From: Diplosphaera chodatii
Lineage: Eukaryota; Chlorophyta; Trebouxiophyceae; Prasiolales; Stichococcaceae
Length of the DNA stretch: 64,000 bases
NCBI GenBank assembly: GCA_032358165.1
Contig: JAALGY010000062.1
Coordinates: 1,302,001-1,366,000 of the forward strand
Reading direction: 5' to 3'
The position numbers and the translations under genes are program-made. Positions 45,883 to 56,350 of this stretch are shown here, in pieces; position 1 is the stretch's first letter, and every line of letters begins with the position of its first letter. The notes under the pieces are model-generated. The model was not told the origin of the DNA. It did no database searches and saw only the letters and a program-made list of their open reading frames with translations.

Positions 45883-48800
45883 ATGTTAAACAAGCGCCTG
45901 CGCAGGGCACCTCGGCCGCTGCCGCAAATGCATGCTCAGGCACAGCACAGCCGGCGTGCGCTGCGAGCAACAACGGTCGCGCAGCAGCAGGATTCAATGT
46001 CGCCCGCTGCTAAGGCGGCGGTAGACCGCCTCCACCTTGCTGCTCGTGAGGCTGCACAGGCAGCACCTCGGCCGCCCCAGCTGGTGTGTAGCAGTTCATG
46101 CATGATCCGATGCTATCGCCCTTCCACAATGAACATCATCCCAGAGCTCCTTGACTCGCGTTTCACTAAAACACCAAGCCCGCAGCAAGTCCACAGCCCG
46201 GCGCACGCCAGCATACCTCGTTCCTGGCAAATGTGCCTCTTTATGACAGGACTCTGATCTGGACGAGGCACGCCGGTTGCTAGATGCACTGGAGGCCGAG
46301 CTGCGTGCGGCAGACGAGGAGGCGGCTGCAGCGGGTACAGCGCCAGACGCCAGCATCCCGCTGTCCCAGCTGCCTCCAGCGCTTGCAAGAGCACAGGTGC
46401 ATGAACGGGTTGCTCGTGGCTTGCTGTGCCGCTGCGAGGCACCACTACTACATTGTTGCTATGATGCAGCCGAGCACCAAGATGTGTGCACATTGGCGTG
46501 CAGCAGGCAGCCGCCTCGCCGCCTGCGCAACAACCTCAGCAGCAGCCTCAGGAGCGGCAGCAGCAGGAGCAGCAGCAGCGGCGGGAGCAGCATTCTGACA
46601 ACCAGCCCGAGCAGGCACACCAGGCAGCGCCAGCACAGCAAGTAGCAGAGCCGCCGCCAGAGCCGGAGCCCATTGTTGGGGAGCACAAATCTGGTTGGGC
46701 GCCGCCGCCGGCGCCCCAGCCGGACGACCTGCCCGTGCCGCCGGGCAACGTGCGAGCAGAGGGCTCCGGCCACGAGATCCTGCTCCAGGTTCGCTTGGCT
46801 GCACTTGGTGCACGGGTTGCAAGGGGCCTCATTCCAGCACTCCTGCAGGCTCACCTCCACTGACGCCTGACCGCAGGCATTCAACTGGGAGTCGGCGAAC
46901 AGCAACAACTGGTGGGAGGAGGTGGAGCGCGCTGCGCCCGAGATTGCGGCAGCCGGCTTCAGTGTCGCGTGGCTGCCGCCTCCCACCCAATCAGTCAGCC
47001 GCCAGGTGCAGTCCGTGGCCTCGCCTTGCTGACCCTGATACCTGCCGTGGCCAATATGCGCCTCCTGTCATTCCACTGCAGGTGGCCCTCTTTCAAGCAA
47101 CCAAGCTGCCAATTGAAAGTGATGGCGACTGCGTGCAGGGCTACATGCCGACGGACCTGTACAACTTGAATAGTGCCTATGGCTCGGCCGACAGCCTGAA
47201 AAAGTGAGCAGCAGTGCCACTGTCAAGTGCAGCAGGCATTGCAATGCTCTGCCCGTGTTGCGGATCAATCTGTGCACGTCATCCCATCCGCTTGTGCACA
47301 GCTGATGGGGGATTTGATACCGTTGCCTACCCGCAGGTGTGTGAAGGGCTTGCAAGGCGCCGGGCTCAAGGTGCTGGCGGACATCGTGATCAACCACCGC
47401 TGCGCGGCGGCACAGGATGAGCAGGGCGTCTGGAACGTGTTTGGCGGCAAGCTTGCATGGGATGCAGACGCGGTGCGCCCCTGCATGCCGACTGCTCTCC
47501 TGGCTTGACGCTGAAATATCTTGTAAAATCAGCAAAATCAGCCCACATGAGAAATCTTGAATTCGGCGGCAGTCCGTCTGTCTAGGTGCCAACTCCGAGA
47601 GATATGGCTGCCAGTGGCCAGTAGAACTTACCTTGGTTGGGCAGTCGTGCATTGACCCTGCTCCTGAGTCCGTGGCCTTGCCTCACAGATCGTGGGCGAT
47701 CACTTCGAGTTCCGGGGCCGCGGCAACGAGTCGAGCGGCGACCCCTTCCCCGCGGCGCCCAACCTGGACCACTCGGCCGACTTTGTGAAGCGCGACCTGT
47801 CCGACTGGCTGCGCTGGATGCGCGCCGAGTACGGCTTCGACGGCTGGCGGTGACCCCCAGTGCCACGCCGAAGCCAATGGCTGCACGACTGTGATCGGGA
47901 TTGCTAGACCTTCAGTTCATATGGGCCCTGACGTCATGCTCGAGTGCAATCTGGCTGTGGTGCCTACTCTTGCAGGTTTGACTTCGCGCGGGGGTACAGC
48001 GGCGACCATGTGGCAGACTACTGTGAGGCGACCGCCCCGGAGTTTGCTGTGGCCGAGTTCTGGGACAGCCTTGCGTACCGCCGCGGTGTGGCACTGCGCA
48101 ACCAGGTACATTGGGGCACTGCCCCTATGCAGTCGTGTCATTTGCGCCAATGGGTGAAGGGTCATTTGCACAGCGCTAAGCACATCACGATCATAATGGT
48201 CATATTTGGGAGGATGGTCCCCAAATCACCACCTACGTATACAAGCTGCAGGTATGTACGCTTGCCAGCTGTCTGCAGGGTCCTCCGCAGATAGCCGGTG
48301 GAGTATGGCAAGGATGGTGTGCTGACACTGCTGCCCCTGGCCTTGCAGGATGCGCACAGGGGGCGGCTGGTGGCGTGGATGAAGGCGGCGGGCGGCAACG
48401 CCACCGCCTTCGACATGACCACCAAGGGCATCATGCACCAGGCCTTCGAGGTGCGCTGCGTCGTGCGACGACGCGCGTCGCTGTTGTGCACACAGGTCGC
48501 AGTTGCCTCCAGCGTTCTGTAGGTGGACAGTACAGGCGCTTGCTGCTGTGCGAAGGACCGTTCCTGTGACTGCAGCGCGGTGACCTGAGCCGGCTGCGGG
48601 ACAGCGAGGGCAAGCCGCCGGGCCTGATCGGCTGGTGGCCCTCGCACGCGACCACCTTCCTGGAGAACCACGACACAGTGCGCCCTGCCACTTATCTGAC
48701 TGGCATGATCGCCTGCAGCCGCCGCAAGATGACATGTAGCCGACCTCCCGTGACACAGAGCCAGCTGAGGGGCTGCATATCGTTTCTGTATGAAAGGCAA

Positions 48801-49332
48801 AGCACGGTGACAAAGCATGGTGATTGGTGCTTGTTCTTGTGCATGCTGCAGGGCTCCACGCAGGGGCACTGGCGGTTCCCCAACGACCGGGTGGAGGCCG
48901 GGCACGCATACATCATGACGCACCCGGGCACGCCCTGCCTGTTCTGGGACCACTGGCGAGACGCCAAGCTGCGACCCGTCATCGAGCGCCTCATCAAGCT
49001 GCGCCAGGAGCAGGGCCTGCACTGCCGCTCTTCCGTCGTCATCCACGAGTGAGACACTGATGACAACCTGTGTCTGCTGTACTGTGCAGCTTCCTGTTGC
49101 AGCTGCTGTGTGCAGCGGCTGCATATGTCCTGCAGCTTGACATGACATCGCATATGCCGGCTCAGGGCACACCATGCAACTATGTGACTGATGCAGGGCA
49201 GCAAAAGAGCTGTACGTGGCGGAGGTCGACGGCAAGGTGCTGGTGAAGATCGGAGCAAAGGACTACGAGCCGGAGGACGCTGCCTGGCGGCCAGCTGACA
49301 ATGGCAAGGCCTGGGCGGTGTGGCTGCGCTGA
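45883..49332 (+). CDS. Alpha-amylase (GH13), plastid type with disordered N-terminal region
   Basis: Endo-acting starch hydrolase. The start at 45883 gives an Arg/Gln/His-rich leader ([20 protein letters not shown]) suited to plastid import. A helical segment [20 protein letters not shown] (about 46255) and a Gln-rich linker (46500-46650) precede the enzyme. The barrel has [25 protein letters not shown] (about 46880), [20 protein letters not shown] (about 47140), [20 protein letters not shown] (about 47365) and [20 protein letters not shown] (about 47710). Next are GFDGWR then [16 protein letters not shown], split by an intron (nucleophile Asp, 47850/47976). [15 protein letters not shown] holds the acid Glu (about 48045). 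TTFLENHDT then [20 protein letters not shown] (48650/48855) holds the third Asp. The C-terminal sheet ends GKAWAVWLR at 49332. All three catalytic acids are present. The GSTQGHW and NHR segments match plant AMY. Confidence 0.95.
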
Positions 49333-49844
49333 GCTGAGCTCACAGCGCCCCCCGGTATGATATGCTTCGCCAACGTCCGCCTGCAATCTGCATGACATGG
49401 ACCACATGGGGCGTCATTCATCTTCAGAGGCGCGCTCTAGGTGTGCGGGTCAGGTGCTAGACGGTGCACCGTATTCAGGTTGCATCGCCAGATTAGCATG
49501 ATGTGTCAGCTGGGCCAGAGCACAGGCAAGATCATGCTGCTGTGTCCCTAGGCCAAATCAGATAGATAGCAGACACTGTAGCTCCCGCATTGTTTCTGGG
49601 GCATGACCCTCTCTTTGGCAGTTTAGTAGCGAAAAGTTTAGTAGCGAAGCAGTTAGATTCAGAGGCAATCCGTGATCGCACTAGATGCTGCTGAGTTGAA
49701 ATCTTTGACCGGCCCCGAACTTGCAGAACGAAAAGCCTAGCAACGATGTTCCCTACCTCTGCGCCACCACATGAACACCCCCTAGGTCACGCTTATTCAG
49801 TACGCCAAGAGCACGTCTGTCGCAACCATCTGATGAACGCTCCA
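49333..49844. other. Convergent spacer amylase / TIPIN
   Basis: Spacer of 512 bp with both 3' UTRs. A 13-base direct repeat GTTTAGTAGCGAA occurs at 49621-49633 and 49636-49648. No gene seen. Confidence 0.45.
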
Positions 49845-52800
49845 TCAAGCCAGCGCCATCTGTAGCAGCTCCTCGTCATCCACATCCGCCAGGTCGATGT
49901 CAGGCGGCACCAACGACGCGCACGGCATCACCGGCTCTGCGACATCTGGATCTGTGCCAGGGGCCGACGACATGCCAGCAACGTCGATCCCCTGTGCCCG
50001 CATTGACGGCGCAGTTACGCCACTGCAGCAGCCGCCAGATCCTGGCGGTGCTGTGCTGCCGCTCCCTGCCAACCTGCTGTCCCGCGACGGTGCTTTGAGA
50101 GGACCACCGGTGGCAGCTGCCCAGTCGAGCAGCTGTGTGTCTGCCTGCGGTGCAACCGGCGCCTGGGCAGCCACATCTGAATCATCCGCTGCGCTCTGGT
50201 CCTGCATTCACAGGCTGGACATCAGCAGTGGCGTGGTGTGCGTCGCACATGCATCAACAACAGCCGGGCTGACCCCTCTCAACGGCTTTGCTTTCTCGGC
50301 CACGCACCTGGGTGCCGCCCTCTGGCATGGCCTGGGCGTGGGCCTGCGCCGCCGGCGCGTCGGAGCCCTCGCCGTTCGCCGCACGGGCCGCTGCCGTGGC
50401 GACTGGCTGTGGTGCTGCTGCGCCGCCAACTGTCACATCATCGGCGCCATCGTCCGCGCCGTCCGCACCGCCGCTGCTGGCGGCCACTGCCTCAGCGGCA
50501 GTCTCATCATCATCAGACATGGCTGCCAGAGCCAGCAGCTCCTCGTCATCGCGCTCCTGTGCAGCCTCTTTTACGCACGTCAGCAGGCATCCTGAACAGA
50601 GTGTGCCATCCTGCCTGACGGCCATCATATCCTGACCCTCGCTGTACTGTGGTGGGTGCAGCCACTTTGGCACATCAGGTCCACAAACACAATGAGGGTT
50701 CTGACTCTCTTGAAAGGAAGTTCCGTAACACATCGTGACCAACAGCTATGAGGGAGCCTGCAAAGCTGACAATGATAAATGCATCATGTGCATACCTGGG
50801 TTGAGCTAGGTCGCGCGTGCACAGGTGGAGGTGCTGCCCCATTAGCATCTGGCGGCGAGTCCTCCATCATCTCGGCCATGGCCAGCAGCTCCTCCATCTC
50901 GGCCTATAATCGCACAGAAGTGAACATGTCGTGCTGTTGGTTATGGTGCATGGCGCGAATATGGATACAGCTTCACCCCGTTTTGCGGTTGTCCACACCA
51001 CCACCGGGTTGCCTACAGTGGACTCTGGGTAGGGTGAGATTTTGAGCGCGGTGGCAGCAGGCGCGGGCGACACCTGCGACTCGGTGACGACCCCTGAAGG
51101 CGCTGCTGCGGCGCCTGCTGCATCCGTGGGCTGTGTGAGTGGCATCGCCTCGGCAGCGGCCAGCAACTCCTCGAACTCTGCATCGTCCTCCTGCACAGGA
51201 ACCGAGGGGGCTACATGTCACCGACGTGCAGGCTCTGCACTGTTGTACGCAGTACTGCAGCCTCCCATCTGGCATGCCATGCAGGCACCGGCACGGCTTT
51301 GCTGCAGTGTGCCTGTACCTCTGCTGCTGCTCCAGCTGGTGCTGCTGCTGGTGCCACTGGTGCACCGCCCATGAAGTCGTCGAACATGTCATCTGGCGCA
51401 GCTGTCTCCTGCAGCAGGTCAATACCATGTCACTATTCTAGGTACAGCAACTGCCTGCCCGCTGCTCGCCTGTGAGTGGACAGCCAGCATCTAGTCACAT
51501 CCCTGCATGCTCTGGCGGACTCACCCACTGCTCAGCCTGCAAGGCCACGAGCTCATCGTCATCCATGTCTGCGCCACCGCCATAGTCGTCTTCGTATGTG
51601 GCACCGCCCTCATCAGCAGCATCCGCTGCGTTGTCCACCGCCGTGCGAGAGGCCGGAGCCTCAGGCGCTGGCTGCGGGGCAGCCATCTGCATCACGCTGT
51701 CCCTCAGTCCTCTGAGCTCCATCTGCAGGTGCACATTCCAGTGTTTGTCGGATTCACTCAGCGCGAGGTCGCCTGTGGGTGGTTGTGCTACATCAGCACA
51801 CTTGTACACCACTGTAAGGAGACATTGTGCAGATGCTCGATCTGACAATGCAACTCCGTGTAATCAAGCAATACCCAGTGCAATCAACAGGCGTCGACTG
51901 CCCAGTTTGACTACATCATGCGCACCTTCAGCACGTGCGTCTGGCCCATCTTCTCTAGACCATCGATGAAAGCGTCGTAGTGCAGCGCGGGCGCAACCTG
52001 CCGGTGCCACTGCTGGTACATGTCCAGCAGCCGCCGCAGGTCGCTGGCCTGCAAAGACGAGGTGCAAGCACGTCAATGCATGTGCCCTTACAGAGGCTGC
52101 AGGCTAAAACATGTCTGGAAAGTCATGTCTGCACCGGCTGCGGAGACAGCTGATTGCGGAACCATCAACCTCAGTCAACTCGCTTGAATATACTGTGCAT
52201 CGAGCTGACAGGAGTGTGAGGAGTGTACCTCATGGCCAGGGCCCCGAAAGACCGTGCGGAACTGCGCTGGAAAGACGTCCACCAGGTGCCTCAGCCCCGA
52301 ATCCTTTTTCAGGTCTTCAATGGTGAGCTTGGGCCGCGGCTTGCGTGCCGCCTTCCGCTTCACGCCCTGCTTCGCGGGCTGGTCGGCCCTGAGGTGCCCA
52401 CAAGCAAGGCTGACGCTCCGTGACCGACATCAATTGAGCTGATCTCCAGCTCCATCACAACTGGGCAGTTGCCCGGTTTACTTAATGACACCGCCAGCTG
52501 TGGGGCCCCAGGTGCCAAGAGCACAGTCTGACGGTGCCTGGGGATGCAAGTGATAGCAGACCAGCTCCAGCGTGCCGCCCTCACCCCGGCAGTGGCGCAT
52601 CGTTCTCGTCTGTTCTCCCTGCATTGGCGTTGGTGTCGCGCTGCACCCAATCCTCCTTCGGCGCCGTGCAGTCCCGTGACCTACGGCAATGCACAAGCAA
52701 GTCAATCAGTCAGCTCCTGTACTGGCATGCACACGAATGGCCGGCTTGACCACCCATATGTACTGAGTCCGACACAGCGACCACCGCACCGGATGGAAAA

Positions 52801-53080
52801 CACAGACCCACCAGTGGCCACTCTTCCCGCACTTGAAACACCCTGTTGGCTGCTGCGAGGTGGCCCGGCGCTCCTGCAGTTGCCCCTGCGCCTGCTGTAC
52901 CGATGGGTGAAGGCTTCAGCTTGCAGTCTCCCTTTGTTCTGCCAACAGATTGTCAACAGCATTGCTACTGACCTGGGTGGTCGGTGCGGTGGGCGTGCGG
53001 CCCTGCGTGACCCACTCTCCTGGCGGCACCGTGCACTGAGACGCCCAGTGCCCGACCTTGCCGCACTTGGTGCAGCTCAT
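49845..53080 (-). CDS. TIPIN: TIPIN/Csm3/Swi3 replication-fork protein with two zinc knuckles
   Basis: Partner of Timeless (Tof1/Swi1) in the fork-protection complex, acting in S-phase checkpoint and cohesion. The tentative start at 53080 gives MSCTKCGKVGHWASQC, a CCHC zinc knuckle. A second knuckle, CFKCGKSGHWSRDC, is split by an intron (about 52830/52680). The Swi3 domain has KPRPKLTIEDLKKDSGLRHL and VFPAQFRTVFRGPGHE (about 52240-52350), then ASDLRRLLDMYQQWHRQVAP and DAFIDGLEKMGQTHVLK (51925-52050). HLQMELRGLRDSVMQM follows (about 51710). The long C-terminal tail has repeated acidic helices: MDDDELVALQAEQW, DDAEFEELLAAAEAM, ERDDEELLALAAM and DVDDEELLQMALA-stop at 49845. They are separated by Ala/Pro/Gly-rich linkers. 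Plant TIPIN homologues also carry an N-terminal zinc knuckle. The Swi3 assignment is firm; the start is less so. Confidence 0.92.
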
Positions 53081-54155
53081 CGAAAGCTGTGCTGGTGAGC
53101 TGCACCAGCAGTACCGCCTGTGGGCGTGCTAGACCTGACACCTACCCTGGTGCGGCATGATGCAGATGCGGCTGGGGCTCTGGTGATGCGCCGAACACAA
53201 ATCCGCAAGAGGGCGCTGCAATGACATGGATATGCGGATGTCGAACTACTCCGCAACAAAGTACCCGTGGAGACAGACAAGCGGTCTCACTGGTACACGG
53301 GTTTTGCAACGCAGGTTGCACAGGTGTGTCAAATGAGACCTCTGCAGATTACAACTTGCAAGGTGAGGGAACCGACAGTCCACCTTTTCCCAAAGCAGTT
53401 CTGCAGACATCAACCGAGCATCGTCGATGTAGGTTTAGAGCTACACCAGCGAACAGACGCTGAAGGCCTGAAACTCAAATTTTGGAGCAGTGGCCCCGTC
53501 ACTGGCTCACTGCACAGCCACCCTGACGGACTCGCGTTCTAGCGCAGCTTTACACATGCAGCAAAGAAGCTGTACTCGGGTCGGTCTGCATTGCTAGCCT
53601 CTACACTTCGCAACTGCCGAGAGCGCTCAGTTGGGGACGCCGTGTGCTCGTCTGGCCTTTTATGGGCGTGGACCTCGGGTGGCAATCTGGCGACCACTAC
53701 CTGGCCTACGTTCCCAGGTACGTGCCCAAACGCATTGCACAGTCGAAAGTATGCGCTCCAGATAGTGTTGGGTACATTCCCTTGCTGCGGCTGGTGCTGC
53801 TGCGACAGTTTTTGCTTGCGGAAGTCTGGACTTGACTGAGCCAAGGTTGTCCATGTGCAGGTCGACGACTGGGCCAAACTGGCTGCCCTTCAGCTTCGGT
53901 GGCAAGAGCTTGGAGCGTTCCATCGGACAGCGCCTTGATGGCGTGCTGAGCAGGCAAGCTGGGGCTGAGCGGCACATGGTGGAACCTCCTACGCGAGCAT
54001 AACTGCCTGTTGCGTGGCTGCCCGCCAGATAGGCCTGATCCTCAGCCTAGACACCACTATGGAGCGTTTCAGACAGTGTCAGATGGCAATCACCGACGCG
54101 CTTGCGTGCTGCATTGCCTGCACGTGCTCTGATTGAGCATTGTTCCCAGGCTGCT
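53081..54155. other. Intergenic TIPIN / GATase-like, possible small minus-strand gene
   Basis: Divergent spacer of about 1.1 kb. A possible small minus-strand gene may begin at 53923 (MERSKLLPPKLKGSQFGPVV) and run to 53539 through one or two introns, with an Arg/Glu-rich end. It shows no family similarity. The start has coding-like composition but the splice structure was not solved, so it is not called as a CDS. Confidence 0.35.
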
Positions 54156-55786
54156 ATGGTGCAGTCGACCTGTCTATGCACATGCCTCCGCGTGTCATTG
54201 TGCTGCCGGACTCATGGGCTGCCAAGCAAGTATTATGCAGAGCGTTTGGAACACGCTCAGGTGAAAACATTACTCATGTTGCTTGGCGCTGTCCTTGCAG
54301 GGACTTGTCTTCCAATGTGAAGGCTGGTAAGGGGCAGGCTGCGGCTCAGACGCAGACCTTCCGCTGCGACGGCGCTGGAGTGCGGGTGTCCTTTCAGGCC
54401 AAGGAGATTGCTGGAGAGCTCTACCGCGTCAAGCCTGCGGTGCGCAAACAAGCATGCTGCAGATTGTGCAGGGTGTCGAGCATGATTGCTACCAAGGGTA
54501 TCACAGCTGCAGGTCTGTCTGCTGGATCCGGCACTGAGAGTGTTGGCAACATGGACCTTGCGCTGGCGAACGAAACCCATGCCTTACAGCCTGGCAGCCC
54601 TGGACAACGGTGTCACAAGCTTCCTATCCTAATTCCGCATGCAGGTGTTCCAGACACGCAACGAGATTTGCGTGTTCCATGGGTACCTGTCCAACCTGGA
54701 GGACCTGCTGGACACATTGACCAAGTCTGGCCGCTCCAAATGGGGCCTTGGCAACCCTGCAGGTACTGGTCGAAGCTGGACGACCGATGTGCGGCAGTCT
54801 GCTTACCATTTACAAGCGCATGCACATCACCCACAAGTGCATGCACGATGGTGAATCTGGTCCGGTCTGAGCATCTGTTCCCCGAGGCCAGCTGCTCGCC
54901 TCATCTTCATTGGGTTGTGCCTCCGCAGTGAGTGCGGACGCGGCGCAGGACGGCGCCCTCGCAGCGGAGCTGCTGCTGCACCTGTACCGCTCCACCCGCT
55001 CCTCAGACCTCCTGATCATGCTGTCCGAGCTCCAAGTGCGCCCCTCGCAGCCTGATCCGTGCCTGAGGCGCACCCCTTGCATGCGGACTCGATTTTGTGT
55101 GTTTCGATGAAAAACAGGGTAGTCACCTGCATTCTGCCGGTATGCAGGGCGTCTACTCCTTCTTCATATACGACTCAAATCGCCGGTCCGTCTTCGCTGC
55201 GCGGGACCCCAGCGGCCGGGAACCGCTGTTCTATGCAGTGGACGAAGACGAAGCTGTCAGGTACCCTCAGCAGCTCGCTACCTAGATTCTCGACTGTTGT
55301 AGACGCACGTCAAAAGCGCACCTCGGCTGCTGGACCACGCCCGGCAAGCGTCAAGTTCACGCCTGCGGTGTTGCTGCAGCTTCACCAACAAGCCATTCAA
55401 CGTGCCGGGCGGTGAACGATACGAGGACTGGCAAGAGGTGCCGCCCGGGCACTTCATCGCAGGCAAGAGCGCGCGCCTGCAGCAGTTCGCCCTCACCCCC
55501 GAGCAGCTGTACCAGCGTGAGGTATGGAGCTAGTATACTCAGCATTCGCCTGCGAAGATGTCCTGCCCTGCTGTGCATCGGTGGTATCACTTGCAACCGC
55601 CTGCACATCGTGTGACACCCTGCATTCTGTGACTGGCAGATGTACGAGTCACATATGGACGACGAAGGGTCGCCACCGCCGGCGAGCCCCCTGAGCCCCG
55701 GCCGCATGCCCGAGAACAGCTCCCTCAGCAGCGTGCACAGCAACTTTGATGCTGACGCCCTCTTTCGCATCAGCCTGGACATGTGA
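54156..55786 (+). CDS. Class-II glutamine-amidotransferase-like protein (Wali7/TSJT1, YGL-LRDR type)
   Basis: Belongs to the plant family called aluminium-induced or stem-specific TSJT1, related to the N-terminal glutaminase domain of asparagine synthetase. Exons read VKAGKGQAAAQTQTFRCDGA then SFQAKEIAGELYRVKPA (54320-54440) and VFQTRNEICVFHGYLSNLED then LLDTLTKSG (about 54645-54730). They continue LAAELLLHLYRSTRSSDLLI then MLSELQ (about 54960-55035), GVYSFFIYDSNRRSVFAARD (about 55150), and FTNKPFNVPGGERYEDWQEV then PPGHFIAGKSARLQQFAL (about 55380-55500). The tail is Ser/Pro-rich (SPPPASPLSPGRMPENSSLS) and stops at 55786. No Met-Cys catalytic start was found, as is usual for the family, so hydrolysis is doubtful. 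The first exon and start are tentative. Confidence 0.75.
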
Positions 55787-56350
55787 GCGCACCAGCGACG
55801 CCGCCGCGGCAGGCGCGTCACAGCTGGCTGCACAATTGGCAACCGATGCAGCGCGCCACATGGTAGCAGTGGAACACATCAGAACAGCACGTGCACGAGA
55901 CCTCCCCGTGTGTCGTTCGCAGACGAACCATGCAGTGGATCTTGCAACACCTCCAGACAAGTTTGTGTTTGTGTGCTGTGGTGAGAAGATGGTGATGGCT
56001 GTTTGACGATTATGATCTGCCTGAAGACGATGAGCTCTTGAACCTGTGGTGGAACTCTCTGGTTTACCGTCCTGAACAGTGTGCATCCGACAGTAATTTC
56101 CATGCTACCACGCTTTCGCCAACTGCAGCGGATTGTGCTCAATAACGCAGAATCATCATGAAATGAACAGGCCACCAGCGGGCGCGGCGGATGCTGGTCA
56201 CTATTGACACAACGAAATCCACCATCCTGACACTCGAAGCTATATGTCTGCACATGTGCCATTGCCCTGACTAGCTGCTCGAGTATCTAAACATGTGACC
56301 AACCATCTCTGAGTATGCATGTTGCTGGCAGTGTGTATCAGTGCCTGCCC
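55787..56350. other. Convergent spacer
   Basis: About 560 bp between converging stop codons. Short open frames only. It presumably holds both 3' UTRs. Confidence 0.4.

Noticed and set aside
48162..49235. A 357-codon minus-strand open frame
   Set aside because: It is antisense to alpha-amylase catalytic exons.
53539..53923. Possible small minus-strand gene starting MERSKLLPPKLKG
   Set aside because: Start looks coding but no solved splice structure or family match; left as a note only.
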